64,000 nucleotides of DNA from DATJGS01 sp035494735 (lineage in GTDB: Bacteria; Eisenbacteria; RBG-16-71-46), in assembly GCA_035494735.1 (NCBI GenBank), contig DATJGS010000026.1, forward strand, positions 38,102 through 102,101, written 5' to 3'. Shown here piece by piece: positions 17,058 through 25,371 of this stretch. Positions within the stretch are counted from its first letter, which is position 1. Each line of letters opens with the position of its first letter. The notes beneath the pieces are model-generated. The model saw only the letters and a list, made by a program, of their open reading frames with translations. It had not been told where the DNA came from and made no database searches. Both the position numbers and the translations under genes were made by a program.

Positions 17058-19301
17058 ATGTCGAATCGCCTTGCGCTGCCTGTCGCGCTGCTCGTCCTCG
17101 CCGCCGCGCCGGCCGCGTCCTTCGCCGCGGGCGCCTGGACGACGTACATCCGGCCGTTCACGTACAACCAGCTCGTGGCCGGCGCCGATACGGTGTGGTG
17201 CGCGACCGAAGAGGCCGGCCTGCTGCGCTACGTGCGCTCGGCCGGCCGTTTCGACCAGGTGACGCGCGAACCGGGCGCGCTCGCCAGCAACGAGCTCACG
17301 TCGCTCGCGTTCGATCGCCGCGGGCGGCTGTGGATGGGCACGCGCGACGCGGGCGTCGCGTACCTCGATGCGAACGGCGCGTGGGGGCTGTTGAACGCGT
17401 TCGACGGCCTGCCGAGCCTGTCCGTGAACGCGCTCACGGCGCAGGGCGACACGTTGTGGATCGCGACGACCGCCGGCCTCGCGCTGTGGAACGGCATCGA
17501 GGTCAGCGGCTCCATCCCCGACGGTTCGGGCACGTCGCCGTTCGCGAACAACGACATCCTCGGCGTCGCGGTGCGTGGCGATTCGCTGTGGGTCGCGACT
17601 GGCTTCGGCGTGTACTACAGCCTCCTGTCCGGCGGCCTCGCGACGTGGATCGAGTCCGACGGCAATCTCGCGCTCGATCAGATTCGCGGCATGGCCACGG
17701 ACGGCACCGACGTGTTCGTGCTCAGCGAGAGCCCGGCGATCGTGTTGCGCGCGCAGCCGGGTGGCACGTGGTCGAACGTCGGCGGCATCAACAACGCGTT
17801 CCGGCTCTCGAGCGGCGGCGGCGCCGTGTTCGCGTCCAGTGACCTGGGCACGTACCGCTGGAACGGCGGCGGCTGGACGCAACTGAGCGCCGCGCTCACG
17901 TCGGGCTTCCAGCCCGATCGCGCGCTCAGCGTGACGCAGGACGCGACCGGCCACGTGTTCGCGGCCGACCGCAACGGCCTTTACGAACAAGCGGCGTCGG
18001 ATCCGTGGCCGGTCGCGCTCCCCGAATCGCCGCCGGGAAACGACGTGCAGTCGCTCGGCATCGAGGGCTCGCGCCTCTACGCCGGGACGTTCCAGGAGGG
18101 CGTCGGGCGGCTGGAGTCCACGGACGGCACGTGGTTCAACTGGTATCCGACCGGCTGCTCCGGGGCGTGCCCGTCGGACTTCCTGACGTCGGCGTTCACG
18201 TTCGGGCTGCTCGTCGATCAGGTCGGAAAGAAGTGGGTCGGCTGCTGGAGCAGCGCGCTCGAAGTCTTCGATGACAGCGGCGCGACGCCGTCGTTCACGC
18301 ATCTGTGGGTGGGGAACGGCTCGCCGATCGACAATCACACGTGGGTCTGGTCGTCGGCCGCGGACGCGTTCGGCAACCGCTGGTTCGGCATGGACACGCC
18401 GAACCTGGGCTGCAACTGCCCGCAGGATCCGATCGGCATCGACCTCTACGGCCGGGCGGACACTCTGCTCGCGAACTTCCAGACGACGAACACGCCGGAC
18501 CTGCTGGGAAACCAGATTCGCGCGTTGTCCGTGGACCGCCTCGGAACCCTGTGGGTGGGTCACGCGCTCAAGGGGGTCCAGTCGTTCACGCTGGACTCGC
18601 TGAACATGAAGCTCGTGCCCACGACGCCCGGCGGCTTCCCGACGACGGGCCAGTGGAACGTGTTCGGCGTGGAAGCGCACAACGATTCGATCTGGGTGTT
18701 CAGCGACGGCGATCTCCGCTTGTACGCCGGCTTCGGCACGGCGGCCGCGAAGTTCTACGCGATCCCCGCGGCGCCGGCCTCGCGCGGCGCGATCCATCCG
18801 CTGGCCGTCGCGCCCGACGGCACGGCGTGGGTGGGCAGCGTGAACGGCGCGCGCGTCTACCATCCGGGCGGCCAGACCGAAGACCTCACGGTGCAGAACT
18901 CGCCGCTCGCGAACGACGAGATCCGCAGCATCGTCATCGACCAGAAGACGGGCGTCGTGTGGATTGCCACGGCCGGCGGCATCAACCGCTTCGATCCCGG
19001 CTACCGCACGCCCGCGCCGCCCCGGCTCGCGCGGCTCGACGTCCTGGTCTACCCGAACCCCGCGCTGCTCGCGAACGGCATGGGCGTGTCGCTGCGCGTG
19101 GCCGGCAACGGCGTGAGCTATCGCGGCGCGGTCTACGACCTGAACGGCCGCATGCTGCGGCGCCTGAGCGCGGGCGCGAACGGCCAGATCCTGTGGGACG
19201 GCCGCGACGCGGACGGAAAGGTCGTGCGTCCCGGGCTGTACTTCATCCGAGTCGAGGCCGGCGGCCGCTCCGCGGTGGCGCGGGTGACGCTGCTGCGCTG
19301 A
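17058..19301 (+). CDS. Secreted propeller protein with C-terminal FlgD/T9SS-like module
   Basis: The ATG at 17058 starts a signal peptide (MSNRLALPVALLVLAAAPAA, cleavage near SFA-AG). The 747-residue protein then contains repeated units such as LTSLAFDRRGRLWMGTRDAG, IRALSVDRLGTLWVGH and IRSIVIDQKTGVVWIATAGG. These are typical of two-component-regulator-type (Reg_prop) propellers. The last 85 residues begin YPNP and end in DGKVVRPGLYFIRVEAGG, the FlgD-like/type IX sorting fold common in FCB-group secreted proteins. No kinase domain is attached, so it is probably an extracellular binding protein. It lies six bases after the mannosyltransferase and may be co-expressed with it. No PorSS genes are in this window. 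Confidence 0.85.
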   Translation: MSNRLALPVALLVLAAAPAASFAAGAWTTYIRPFTYNQLVAGADTVWCATEEAGLLRYVRSAGRFDQVTREPGALASNELTSLAFDRRGRLWMGTRDAGVAYLDANGAWGLLNAFDGLPSLSVNALTAQGDTLWIATTAGLALWNGIEVSGSIPDGSGTSPFANNDILGVAVRGDSLWVATGFGVYYSLLSGGLATWIESDGNLALDQIRGMATDGTDVFVLSESPAIVLRAQPGGTWSNVGGINNAFRLSSGGGAVFASSDLGTYRWNGGGWTQLSAALTSGFQPDRALSVTQDATGHVFAADRNGLYEQAASDPWPVALPESPPGNDVQSLGIEGSRLYAGTFQEGVGRLESTDGTWFNWYPTGCSGACPSDFLTSAFTFGLLVDQVGKKWVGCWSSALEVFDDSGATPSFTHLWVGNGSPIDNHTWVWSSAADAFGNRWFGMDTPNLGCNCPQDPIGIDLYGRADTLLANFQTTNTPDLLGNQIRALSVDRLGTLWVGHALKGVQSFTLDSLNMKLVPTTPGGFPTTGQWNVFGVEAHNDSIWVFSDGDLRLYAGFGTAAAKFYAIPAAPASRGAIHPLAVAPDGTAWVGSVNGARVYHPGGQTEDLTVQNSPLANDEIRSIVIDQKTGVVWIATAGGINRFDPGYRTPAPPRLARLDVLVYPNPALLANGMGVSLRVAGNGVSYRGAVYDLNGRMLRRLSAGANGQILWDGRDADGKVVRPGLYFIRVEAGGRSAVARVTLLR

Positions 19302-19315
19302 TCGCGCCCTCCACG

Positions 19316-20332
19316 GTGAGCGCCCCGACCGCGTTGCTCGTCGCGGATGCCCCGGCGGAGTGGGACGCGCTCCGCGCGCTCGAGCGCGCGGCGACGCCCG
19401 CTCACGATCCGCGAGTGTGGGCGGCGCTGGCCGCCACGCTGCCCGGCTTCGAAGCGAAGTTCGTGAGCGTCCATGACGGCGCCCGCTTCCTCGGCGGCGC
19501 CCCGCTGCTGATCGAGCGGCGCGGCTTCGGGACGTGGCTCCACGCGCTGCCGTTCCTCCTGAGCGGTGCGCCGCTCGCGCGCCGCGGACACGAGGCGCTC
19601 GTCGACGCCGTCGTGGCGGACGCGATCGAGCGCACGGCCGGCGAACTCGGCGCCAGCGGCGGCGAGTGGGCGTGCGACCGTCCCGGCGCGCCCGTCGCGC
19701 CCGAAGCGCTGGATCGCGTCGGCGGCGAGACGCGCTGGTTCGAGAGCGCGCGCGTCGCGCTGGACGCGGGACTCGACGCGGCGTGGCACGCCGTCGACCG
19801 CAAGGCCCGACAGGAGATCGCGCACGCCGGCGCGGCCGGCCTCGCGTTCGTCGAGGCGCCGGAGGCGTTCGACGACGCGTACGCGCTGCACGCGCACCAG
19901 TCGCGGCGCTGGGCCGGCCACCGCGCGCTGCCCGCGGCGCTGTCGCGGCGCCTGCTCGACGACGGCGCGGCCCGATTGTTCGTGGTGCGCGACGCGCGCG
20001 GCGTGCTGTGCGCGACGCTCGCGCTGGACGGCGCGCACGAGACGTTCGTGTGGTGGAGCGGCGCGCACGACGCGGCGCGCGCGCGCCGTGCCTATCCCGT
20101 GCTCATGTGGGGGGTCGCGACGTGGGCGGCGGCGCGCGGTCGCGCGCGTCTGAACCTGGGCGCGAGCACCGGCCTCGACGCCGTCGCCGCGTTCAAGCGT
20201 GCCCTCGGGGCGAAGCCGTCGCGCTACCCGGTGCGCTGGCTCGACGCGCGCCACGCGTCCGCGCTGGGCCGGACGCTGGCCGCGGTGCAGCGCCGGCTGC
20301 GCCGCGGACGCGCGCGCGGAGCGGCGGCGTGA
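19316..20332 (+). CDS. Second FemAB/GNAT-like acyltransferase
   Basis: The GTG at 19316 is the first plausible start after the propeller gene and leads to 338 residues. The N-terminal half has RVWAALAATLPGFEAKFVSVHDGARFLGGAPLLI. The C-terminal half has the GNAT_6/BioF2 pattern YPVLMWGVATWAAARGRARLNLGAS-x-GLDAVAAFKRALGAKPSRY (residues about 260-305). Overall organisation parallels the protein encoded at 8206, but the sequences are clearly different, so this is a paralogue and not a duplication. Expected activity is transfer of an acyl or aminoacyl group to a sugar. It overlaps the next glycosyltransferase by four bases (GTGA). Confidence 0.75.
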   Translation: MSAPTALLVADAPAEWDALRALERAATPAHDPRVWAALAATLPGFEAKFVSVHDGARFLGGAPLLIERRGFGTWLHALPFLLSGAPLARRGHEALVDAVVADAIERTAGELGASGGEWACDRPGAPVAPEALDRVGGETRWFESARVALDAGLDAAWHAVDRKARQEIAHAGAAGLAFVEAPEAFDDAYALHAHQSRRWAGHRALPAALSRRLLDDGAARLFVVRDARGVLCATLALDGAHETFVWWSGAHDAARARRAYPVLMWGVATWAAARGRARLNLGASTGLDAVAAFKRALGAKPSRYPVRWLDARHASALGRTLAAVQRRLRRGRARGAAA

Positions 20333-21402
20333 GGCTGGCCGTGCTGGGGAACGCGGCCGTGCTGCACACGCGGCGCTGGGCCGAGCACTTTCGCGGCCGC
20401 GGCCACGACGTCGCGGTGTGGTCGCTGGAGCCCGCGCCGCCCGGGTTCGCGGCGCACGCGCTGCCGGCGACCCCGCTGCCCGGCTTCCTGCGCTATCCAC
20501 TCGCGCTGCCGGCGCTGTCGCGCGACCTCGCGCGCTTCGCCCCGGATCTCGTGGACGCGCACTACGTGCCGAACTATGGCGTGCTCGGCGCGTTGACCGG
20601 GCGTCGCCCGCTCGTGGTCACGGCCTGGGGCTCCGATCTGCTGACGACGGGACGGCGCGATCCGCTGCAGCGCGCGCGCGCGCGCTACGTGCTGTCGCGC
20701 GCCGACGCCGTGCTCACGGACGCCGAGAACCTGGGGACGGCGGCGCGCGAACTCGGCGCGGCCCCGGCGCGCGTGCACGTCGTGCCGTGGGGCGTCGATC
20801 CCGCGCGGTTCCGGCCGGGCGTGCGCGAGCCGGGCCTCGTGCTGAGCACGCGCATGCACGAGACGGTCTACGACCTCGACGTCGTCGTCGAGGCCGCCGC
20901 GCGCGTGCTCGCCGAACGCGCCGACGCACGCCTCGTGATCGCCGGCGACGGGTCGCGCCGCGCGGCGCTGGAACGTCTCGCCGCGCGGCGGCTGCCGGCC
21001 GGGCGCTTCACGTTCGTGGGGCGACTCGAGCCCGACGCGCTCGCGGCCTGGCTCGGCCGTGCCGATGTCTACGTTTCGGCGTCGCGCTCCGATTCGACGT
21101 CGCTGTCGCTGCTGGAAGCCATGGCGGCGGGCGCGCTGCCCGTGGTCTCGGACATCGCGGGCAACCGCGAATGGGTCGGCGACGGCGACGGCGCGCGCCT
21201 GTTCGCGGTGGGCGACGCGCCCGCGCTTGCCGGCGCGATCGCGCGCGCGCTCGACGACGCCGCGTTCGCGGACGCGGCCCGGGCGCGCAACGCGCGCGTG
21301 ATCGCCGAGCGCGGCACCTGGTCGGAGAACCTGGCGCGCATCGAGCGGCTGTACGAGGCGCTGGTCGCCGAGCGCCGCGCGTCGGGCGGGAACGCGCGAT
21401 GA
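20329..21402 (+). CDS. Family 4 glycosyltransferase (GT-B)
   Basis: This 357-residue GT-B protein starts VRLAVLGNAAVLHTRRWAEHF, the GT4 N-terminal pattern in which the acceptor loop follows the first strand. VDAHYVPNYGVLGAL lies near 78. VVPWGVDPARFRP near 145 is the interdomain hinge, and ADVYVSASRSDSTSLSLLEAMAAG near 244-267 contains the SLLEA element of the donor site. The EX7E first glutamate appears replaced in the SDSTSLSLLE sequence, a tolerated change in this branch. The GTG start overlaps the FemAB-like stop, and its own stop overlaps the ATG of the next glycosyltransferase, so the three are probably translated together. Confidence 0.9.
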   Translation: MRLAVLGNAAVLHTRRWAEHFRGRGHDVAVWSLEPAPPGFAAHALPATPLPGFLRYPLALPALSRDLARFAPDLVDAHYVPNYGVLGALTGRRPLVVTAWGSDLLTTGRRDPLQRARARYVLSRADAVLTDAENLGTAARELGAAPARVHVVPWGVDPARFRPGVREPGLVLSTRMHETVYDLDVVVEAAARVLAERADARLVIAGDGSRRAALERLAARRLPAGRFTFVGRLEPDALAAWLGRADVYVSASRSDSTSLSLLEAMAAGALPVVSDIAGNREWVGDGDGARLFAVGDAPALAGAIARALDDAAFADAARARNARVIAERGTWSENLARIERLYEALVAERRASGGNAR

Positions 21403-22715
21403 GCGCGCGCCGGCTGCTCGTCCTGTGTTACTTCTACCCGCCGCTGGCCGGTGGCGGCGTGCATCGCGTGCTCGGCTTCACGCGCCACCTGCCCGCCCAC
21501 GGTTGGCGCTGCACGGTGGTGGCGGCGGGCGAGGGAGACTACTGGGTGACGGACGAGAGCCTGAGGGCCGCGATCCCCGCGGACACCGAAGTGATTCGGG
21601 TGAGCGGCGGCACGCCGTTTTCGTCCTGGCTGCGCCTGCGCCGCGGCGACCGCGGGCGAAGGTCGGGCGGCACGTACTCGGGCTTGCGCGCGCTCTCGGA
21701 CTGGTGGCTGTTTCCCGATCCATACGCCGGCTGGGCCGCGCGCGCGCGCCGCGCCGCCGAGCGGCGCATCGGCGAAGGCGGGATCGACGCCGTGCTCACG
21801 TCGTCGCCGCCCGACAGCGTGCACCTGGCCGGGCTCGCGCTGCGCCGGCGCTTCCATCTGCCGTGGGTCGCCGACTTTCGAGATCCCTGGGTCGGCCTGT
21901 CGTTCCGCCGTCCGCCCACCGAGTGGCACCGCCGGCGCCACCTGGCCGCCGAGCGCGCCGTGATGGAAGGCGCGGACGTCGTGCTCGCGGCGTCGCGGAC
22001 CCACGCCGTCGCCGCGGCCGCGCGCTCGGAGGCGCGCGTGCCGGAAGGCCGCGTGCGTCATCTGCCGAACGGCTACGAACCCGCGGGCGCCGGCGCAGCG
22101 AGCGCGGCGACGCGCGACGTCGCGGGCGAGGGAGACCGCGACGGCGGCACGTTCCGGCTGTTGTTCAGCGGAACGCTGTCGCAGATGCCCGACACCGGGA
22201 CGTTCCTCGACGCGCTGCACGACTGGTTCGCGCACCAGCCGGAGGCGCGGCGCCGCGTGCGCGTGACGCTGGCCGGGCCGTTCGAGCAGGAGTACGCGGA
22301 TCGCGCGGTCGCGCTCGGTCTGACCGGCATCGTCGCGTTCCCGGGGCCGCTCGGCCACGCCGACGTCCGGGCGCGCCAGCGCGCCGCCGACGTGCTGCTG
22401 CTGTGGAAGCCCCGCGACTATCCGACCATGGTGCCGGGCAAGCTGTACGAATACGCGGACGCGGGGCGGCCGATCGTCGCCGTGCTGCCCGCCGACGACG
22501 AGGCCGCCGAACTCGTGCGTCGCGCCGGCGGCGAAGTCACGCCGCCCGGCGATCGACGCACGCTGGCCGCGGCCCTCGAGCGCCGCTACCAGGCGTGGAA
22601 GTCGAGCGGGCGCGCGCCCGATCGCCGGCCGGACTGGCTCGACGAGCACACGCGCGCCGCGCTGTCCGCGCGTCTCGCGGCCGTGCTCGATGAAACCGCC
22701 GGGGCCGCCCGATGA
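21399..22715 (+). CDS. Family 4 glycosyltransferase (WbuB-like)
   Basis: The 438-residue protein begins ARRLLVLCYFYPPLAGGGVHR, the glycine-rich N-terminal loop of WbuB/GT4 enzymes. VVADFRDPWVGL-like sequence follows near residue 155 (WVADFRDPW, the conserved RDPW motif of this branch). The C-terminal domain has LLFSGTLSQMPDTG near 255 and VPGKLYEYADAGRPIVAVLP near 345, the donor-binding EYxAxGxP motif. It likely adds a hexosamine or deoxysugar to a lipid carrier. It is flanked on both sides by ATGA overlaps. Confidence 0.9.
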   Translation: MSARRLLVLCYFYPPLAGGGVHRVLGFTRHLPAHGWRCTVVAAGEGDYWVTDESLRAAIPADTEVIRVSGGTPFSSWLRLRRGDRGRRSGGTYSGLRALSDWWLFPDPYAGWAARARRAAERRIGEGGIDAVLTSSPPDSVHLAGLALRRRFHLPWVADFRDPWVGLSFRRPPTEWHRRRHLAAERAVMEGADVVLAASRTHAVAAAARSEARVPEGRVRHLPNGYEPAGAGAASAATRDVAGEGDRDGGTFRLLFSGTLSQMPDTGTFLDALHDWFAHQPEARRRVRVTLAGPFEQEYADRAVALGLTGIVAFPGPLGHADVRARQRAADVLLLWKPRDYPTMVPGKLYEYADAGRPIVAVLPADDEAAELVRRAGGEVTPPGDRRTLAAALERRYQAWKSSGRAPDRRPDWLDEHTRAALSARLAAVLDETAGAAR

Positions 22716-24280
22716 TCCGCTCCGAGAATCCTCCGCTCACCCGCGTCGAGCGCGTCGCGCTCATCGTCGCCTTGGCGCTGGCCGTTCTGCTCATGTGGCC
22801 GGTGCGCGGCTACCTCACCGACGACACGTTCATTCACCTCCAGTACGCGAAGCACCTCGCGGCCGGACATGGGCTCGTGTTCAACGTGGGCGAGCGCGTG
22901 TACGGATGCACGAGCCCGCTGTGGGTCGCGCTCATCGCGGACGGCATGTCGCTCGGGCTGGACGGCCTGATGGTGGCGCGCGTGCTCGGTTTCGCGGCGA
23001 CGCTGGCGTCCATCGGGCTGTTCCTGCAGCTGATGCGGCGCAACCTGCGCGTGCCGGAGTTGCGCGCGCTCGCGACCGTGACGTGGGCCGGGCACGCCTG
23101 GATGCTGCGCTGGTCGATGTCGGGCATGGAGACGCCGCTCGCCGTCGCGCTCACGCTGGCCGGGTTCGTGGCGTTCACCGAGGGCCGCCAGTGGGGCGCG
23201 CGGCCGGTGCGCACCGGCGCGCTGTGGGCGCTCGCCGCGCTGACGCGGCCGGAGGCCGTGTTCCTGCTGATCCTGTGGGGGCTGTTCCTCATCGTCGACA
23301 CCGAGACGCGCGAAGGCCTGAGGCGCCTCGTGTTCGGCATCGTGGCGCCCTCGGTCATCTATGGAGGCTGGCTGCTGTTCGCGCGCACGTATTTCGGCAC
23401 GTTCTGGCCGCAAACGCTGGCCGCGAAGGCCGCGGGCGGTGGGGGACTGCTGTATCGGCTCGACGAACTGTGGCGCCAGGTGCGCATCGTCGGCGCCAGC
23501 GATGGACTGCTCGCGCTCGTGCTCGTCCTCGCGCTCGTGTTCGGCGGCCGGCACCTGTGGCCGCGCCACATGATGGCGCAGCGCCTCGTGCCGTGGGCGT
23601 GGCTCCTCGGGGTGCCGGCGCTGTACGTGGCGCGTGGCGTGCCGGTGCTGTCGCGCTACCTGCTGCCGCTGCTGCCCGTGCTCGCGTGGCTCGCGTGGCG
23701 TGCCGCCGAGCACTGGTGGGTGGGCGCGTGGGGCCCGGAGGATCCGCCGCCACCAAGTCGCCGGCTGCAGCGCGCGATCGTGCTCGGCGTCGTGGTGTCG
23801 GCGTTCACGCTGGCGCAGAACCTCGTCGTGTATCGCAGCGTCGTGCTGCCGCAGGTGAACAGTTTCAGCGCGGGGCTGTCGGGCAGCCTCGTGCCGTGGG
23901 GCCAATGGTTCCGCGCGAACAGCGCGCCCGGTACGACCATCGCCGCGCCCGACATCGGCGCGATCGGCTACTACAGCGAGCGTCGCGTGCTGGACCTGGC
24001 CGGCCTCGTCAGTCCGCGCGTCGTGCCGCTGCTGCGCCGCGAATCGCCCGAGGACATGATCGCGCGCCTCGACTTCGCCGGCATCGCGCGCCCCGAGTAC
24101 CTCGTGGACCGCGCCGCGCGGCCCTACGACCTGCTGCAGCGCAGTCCGTACGCGTCGCGGCTCACGCCGCTCGGACAGGCTTCCGTGCCGAATCTCGGCG
24201 TGACCCGGCCGACGCCCGCCGTCTACTCGTTCTATCGCGTGGACTGGACCGGCTTCGACTCGCTCGCGACGCCGCGCTGA
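22712..24280 (+). CDS. GT-C-type polytopic glycosyltransferase-like protein
   Basis: The 522-residue protein has about ten hydrophobic helices. After the first helix comes YLTDDTFIHLQYAKHLAAGHG (residues about 33-53), where the paired aspartates correspond to the catalytic Asp of ArnT/PMT-like GT-C enzymes. GCTSPLWVALIA follows. Late in the protein DIGAIGYYSERRVLDLAGL is a typical extracytoplasmic motif of this class. It would use a polyprenyl-phosphate sugar such as the product of the GT2 enzyme at 16336. The start overlaps the previous stop (ATGA), and a strong hairpin follows the stop, so it is the last gene of the polysaccharide operon. Confidence 0.85.
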   Translation: MIRSENPPLTRVERVALIVALALAVLLMWPVRGYLTDDTFIHLQYAKHLAAGHGLVFNVGERVYGCTSPLWVALIADGMSLGLDGLMVARVLGFAATLASIGLFLQLMRRNLRVPELRALATVTWAGHAWMLRWSMSGMETPLAVALTLAGFVAFTEGRQWGARPVRTGALWALAALTRPEAVFLLILWGLFLIVDTETREGLRRLVFGIVAPSVIYGGWLLFARTYFGTFWPQTLAAKAAGGGGLLYRLDELWRQVRIVGASDGLLALVLVLALVFGGRHLWPRHMMAQRLVPWAWLLGVPALYVARGVPVLSRYLLPLLPVLAWLAWRAAEHWWVGAWGPEDPPPPSRRLQRAIVLGVVVSAFTLAQNLVVYRSVVLPQVNSFSAGLSGSLVPWGQWFRANSAPGTTIAAPDIGAIGYYSERRVLDLAGLVSPRVVPLLRRESPEDMIARLDFAGIARPEYLVDRAARPYDLLQRSPYASRLTPLGQASVPNLGVTRPTPAVYSFYRVDWTGFDSLATPR

Positions 24281-24285
24281 CGACG

Positions 24286-24309
24286 CGCTGTCGCGCTCGC
24301 GCGACAGCG
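24286..24309 (+). terminator. Hairpin closing the polysaccharide operon
   Basis: CGCTGTCGCG (24286-24295) pairs perfectly with CGCGACAGCG (24300-24309) around a CTCG tetraloop, five bases after the GT-C stop codon. No T-tract follows, so termination efficiency is uncertain. Confidence 0.5.
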
Positions 24310-24375
24310 GGTCCCGTTGCGTGCACGCGCGTGCAGCGCGCGCCGGAATTATTTCGCGCGCGATCACAAATTCCT

Positions 24376-24404
24376 TTGGCGGCCATGACGCACGGCGTTA
24401 TGTT
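24376..24404 (+). promoter_or_regulatory. Promoter of the mraZ/dcw operon
   Basis: TTGGCG (24376-24381, four of six) and TATGTT (24399-24404, four of six) are separated by exactly 17 bases. The predicted start near 24411 lies directly before the MraZ repeats, as expected for an autorepressed dcw promoter. The position supports the call more than the match quality. Confidence 0.5.
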
Positions 24405-24415
24405 GCGCGGCGCGG

Positions 24416-24449
24416 TGGGGAGAAGTGGGGATTTGTGGTGGTCAGTGGC
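24416..24449 (+). promoter_or_regulatory. MraZ operator (TGGGG repeats with 10-bp period)
   Basis: TGGGG occurs at 24416 and 24426, with degenerate copies TGGTG at 24436 and TGGCC at 24446, each separated by five bases. E. coli MraZ binds direct TGGGN repeats spaced by five nucleotides between the mraZ promoter and start codon, and this array matches that arrangement. It lies about 30 bases upstream of the mraZ ATG at 24479, so MraZ probably controls the whole dcw operon. Confidence 0.75.
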
Positions 24450-24478
24450 CAACTGAGGCACGACGAGGCAAACGCGAG

Positions 24479-24934
24479 ATGGCGTCGTTCTACGGCACCG
24501 AAACCTACGCGATCGATCACAAGGGCCGCCTCAGCGTGCCCGCCGCGATGCGTCGCGTCGGCGCGCGCAAGAAGGTGCTCGACGCGTTCCATCTGGTCGC
24601 GGGTTTCGAGGGATGCCTCGCGCTGTACAGCTCCGAGGACTGGCAGCGCGTCGAGGATCGACTGCGCCGCATTCCGATGGGAGATCGACGGGGCCGCGCG
24701 TTCGCGCGCGCGTTCCTGATGGACGCTTGCAAGGTGACGGTGGACGGGCAGGGACGCATCACGATCCCACCGGCACTGATGCGCCGTGCAGGGCTCGGCA
24801 AGGACGCCGTCCTGCACGGTCAAGTGGATCGCATCGAGATCTGGCATCCGGAACGTCTCGAGCGCGTGGTGCGCGAGACCGACGGGCAGCTCGAGGCGCT
24901 GGCCGACGAAGTGCTCGGCCGCGACGACCGATGA
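24479..24934 (+). CDS. mraZ: MraZ, transcriptional regulator of the dcw cluster
   Basis: The 151-residue protein has the two AbrB-like swapped-hairpin repeats of MraZ, each with a DxxGR element: DHKGRLSVPAAMRR near residues 13-26 and DGQGRITIPPALMRR near 89-103. Its length is the family norm. The ATG at 24479 is chosen because the protein then begins MASFYGTETYAIDHKGR, aligned with other MraZ proteins; the frame opens earlier at 24425, but that part overlaps the operator. MraZ forms ring-shaped oligomers that bind the repeats just upstream and repress division and wall genes. The stop overlaps the ATG of the STAS gene. Confidence 0.97.
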   Translation: MASFYGTETYAIDHKGRLSVPAAMRRVGARKKVLDAFHLVAGFEGCLALYSSEDWQRVEDRLRRIPMGDRRGRAFARAFLMDACKVTVDGQGRITIPPALMRRAGLGKDAVLHGQVDRIEIWHPERLERVVRETDGQLEALADEVLGRDDR

Positions 24935-25371
24935 CGCTCGTCGATCGGGTCGCGATGTCGCTGCACCTGGAGCTGAGCCACGGTCGACCCGGCGCTTCGG
25001 CGCACGTCGAACTGCACGAGCGCGCCGGCGGACGTGTCGCCGTGCTCGCGCTGCGCGGCTGGATCGACGCGGTCGCCGTGCGGCGCCTGGAACTGGCGAT
25101 CGACGATCTCGCGGTGCGCGGCGTCACGCAGCTCCTCTTGGATTGCGCCGAGGTGCGGCACATCGACTACCGCCTGGTGCCCGTGCTGGTGCGCGCGCTG
25201 GGCCGCTTCGAGAGTCACGCGGGCGCGTGCGCGGTGTGCGGACTGTCGCACTACCTGCGCGACCTGTTCCGGCTGGCGGGCTGCGAGGCGCGCCTGCGCT
25301 GCTGGCCGTCGGCCGAGGAACTGCTCGGCGCGATCCCGCCGAGCGAGCCCGGGCGTGAGCGTGCGTCATGA
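24931..25371 (+). CDS. STAS-domain protein inserted in the dcw cluster
   Basis: This 146-residue protein resembles STAS/anti-sigma-factor-antagonist domains. It has RVAVLALRGWIDAVAVRRLELAI (residues about 36-57), then LLLDCAEVRHIDYRLVPVLVRAL (near 69-91), which aligns with the strand-loop-helix of SpoIIAA-type proteins. The serine that is normally phosphorylated in the D-S-S-G motif is replaced: the motif reads IDYRLV. It therefore is unlikely to be switched by a SpoIIAB-type kinase. The ATG at 24931 overlaps mraZ by four bases; an ATG at 24955 is possible. It overlaps rsmH by 17 bases. A gene here between mraZ and rsmH is unusual. Confidence 0.8.
   Translation: MTLVDRVAMSLHLELSHGRPGASAHVELHERAGGRVAVLALRGWIDAVAVRRLELAIDDLAVRGVTQLLLDCAEVRHIDYRLVPVLVRALGRFESHAGACAVCGLSHYLRDLFRLAGCEARLRCWPSAEELLGAIPPSEPGRERAS

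Noticed and set aside
17183..17190. GCCGATAC sequence inside the secreted propeller gene, considered as a third sigma-28 promoter
   Set aside because: It lies within coding sequence and no TAAA/TCAAG-like element occurs 15 bases upstream.
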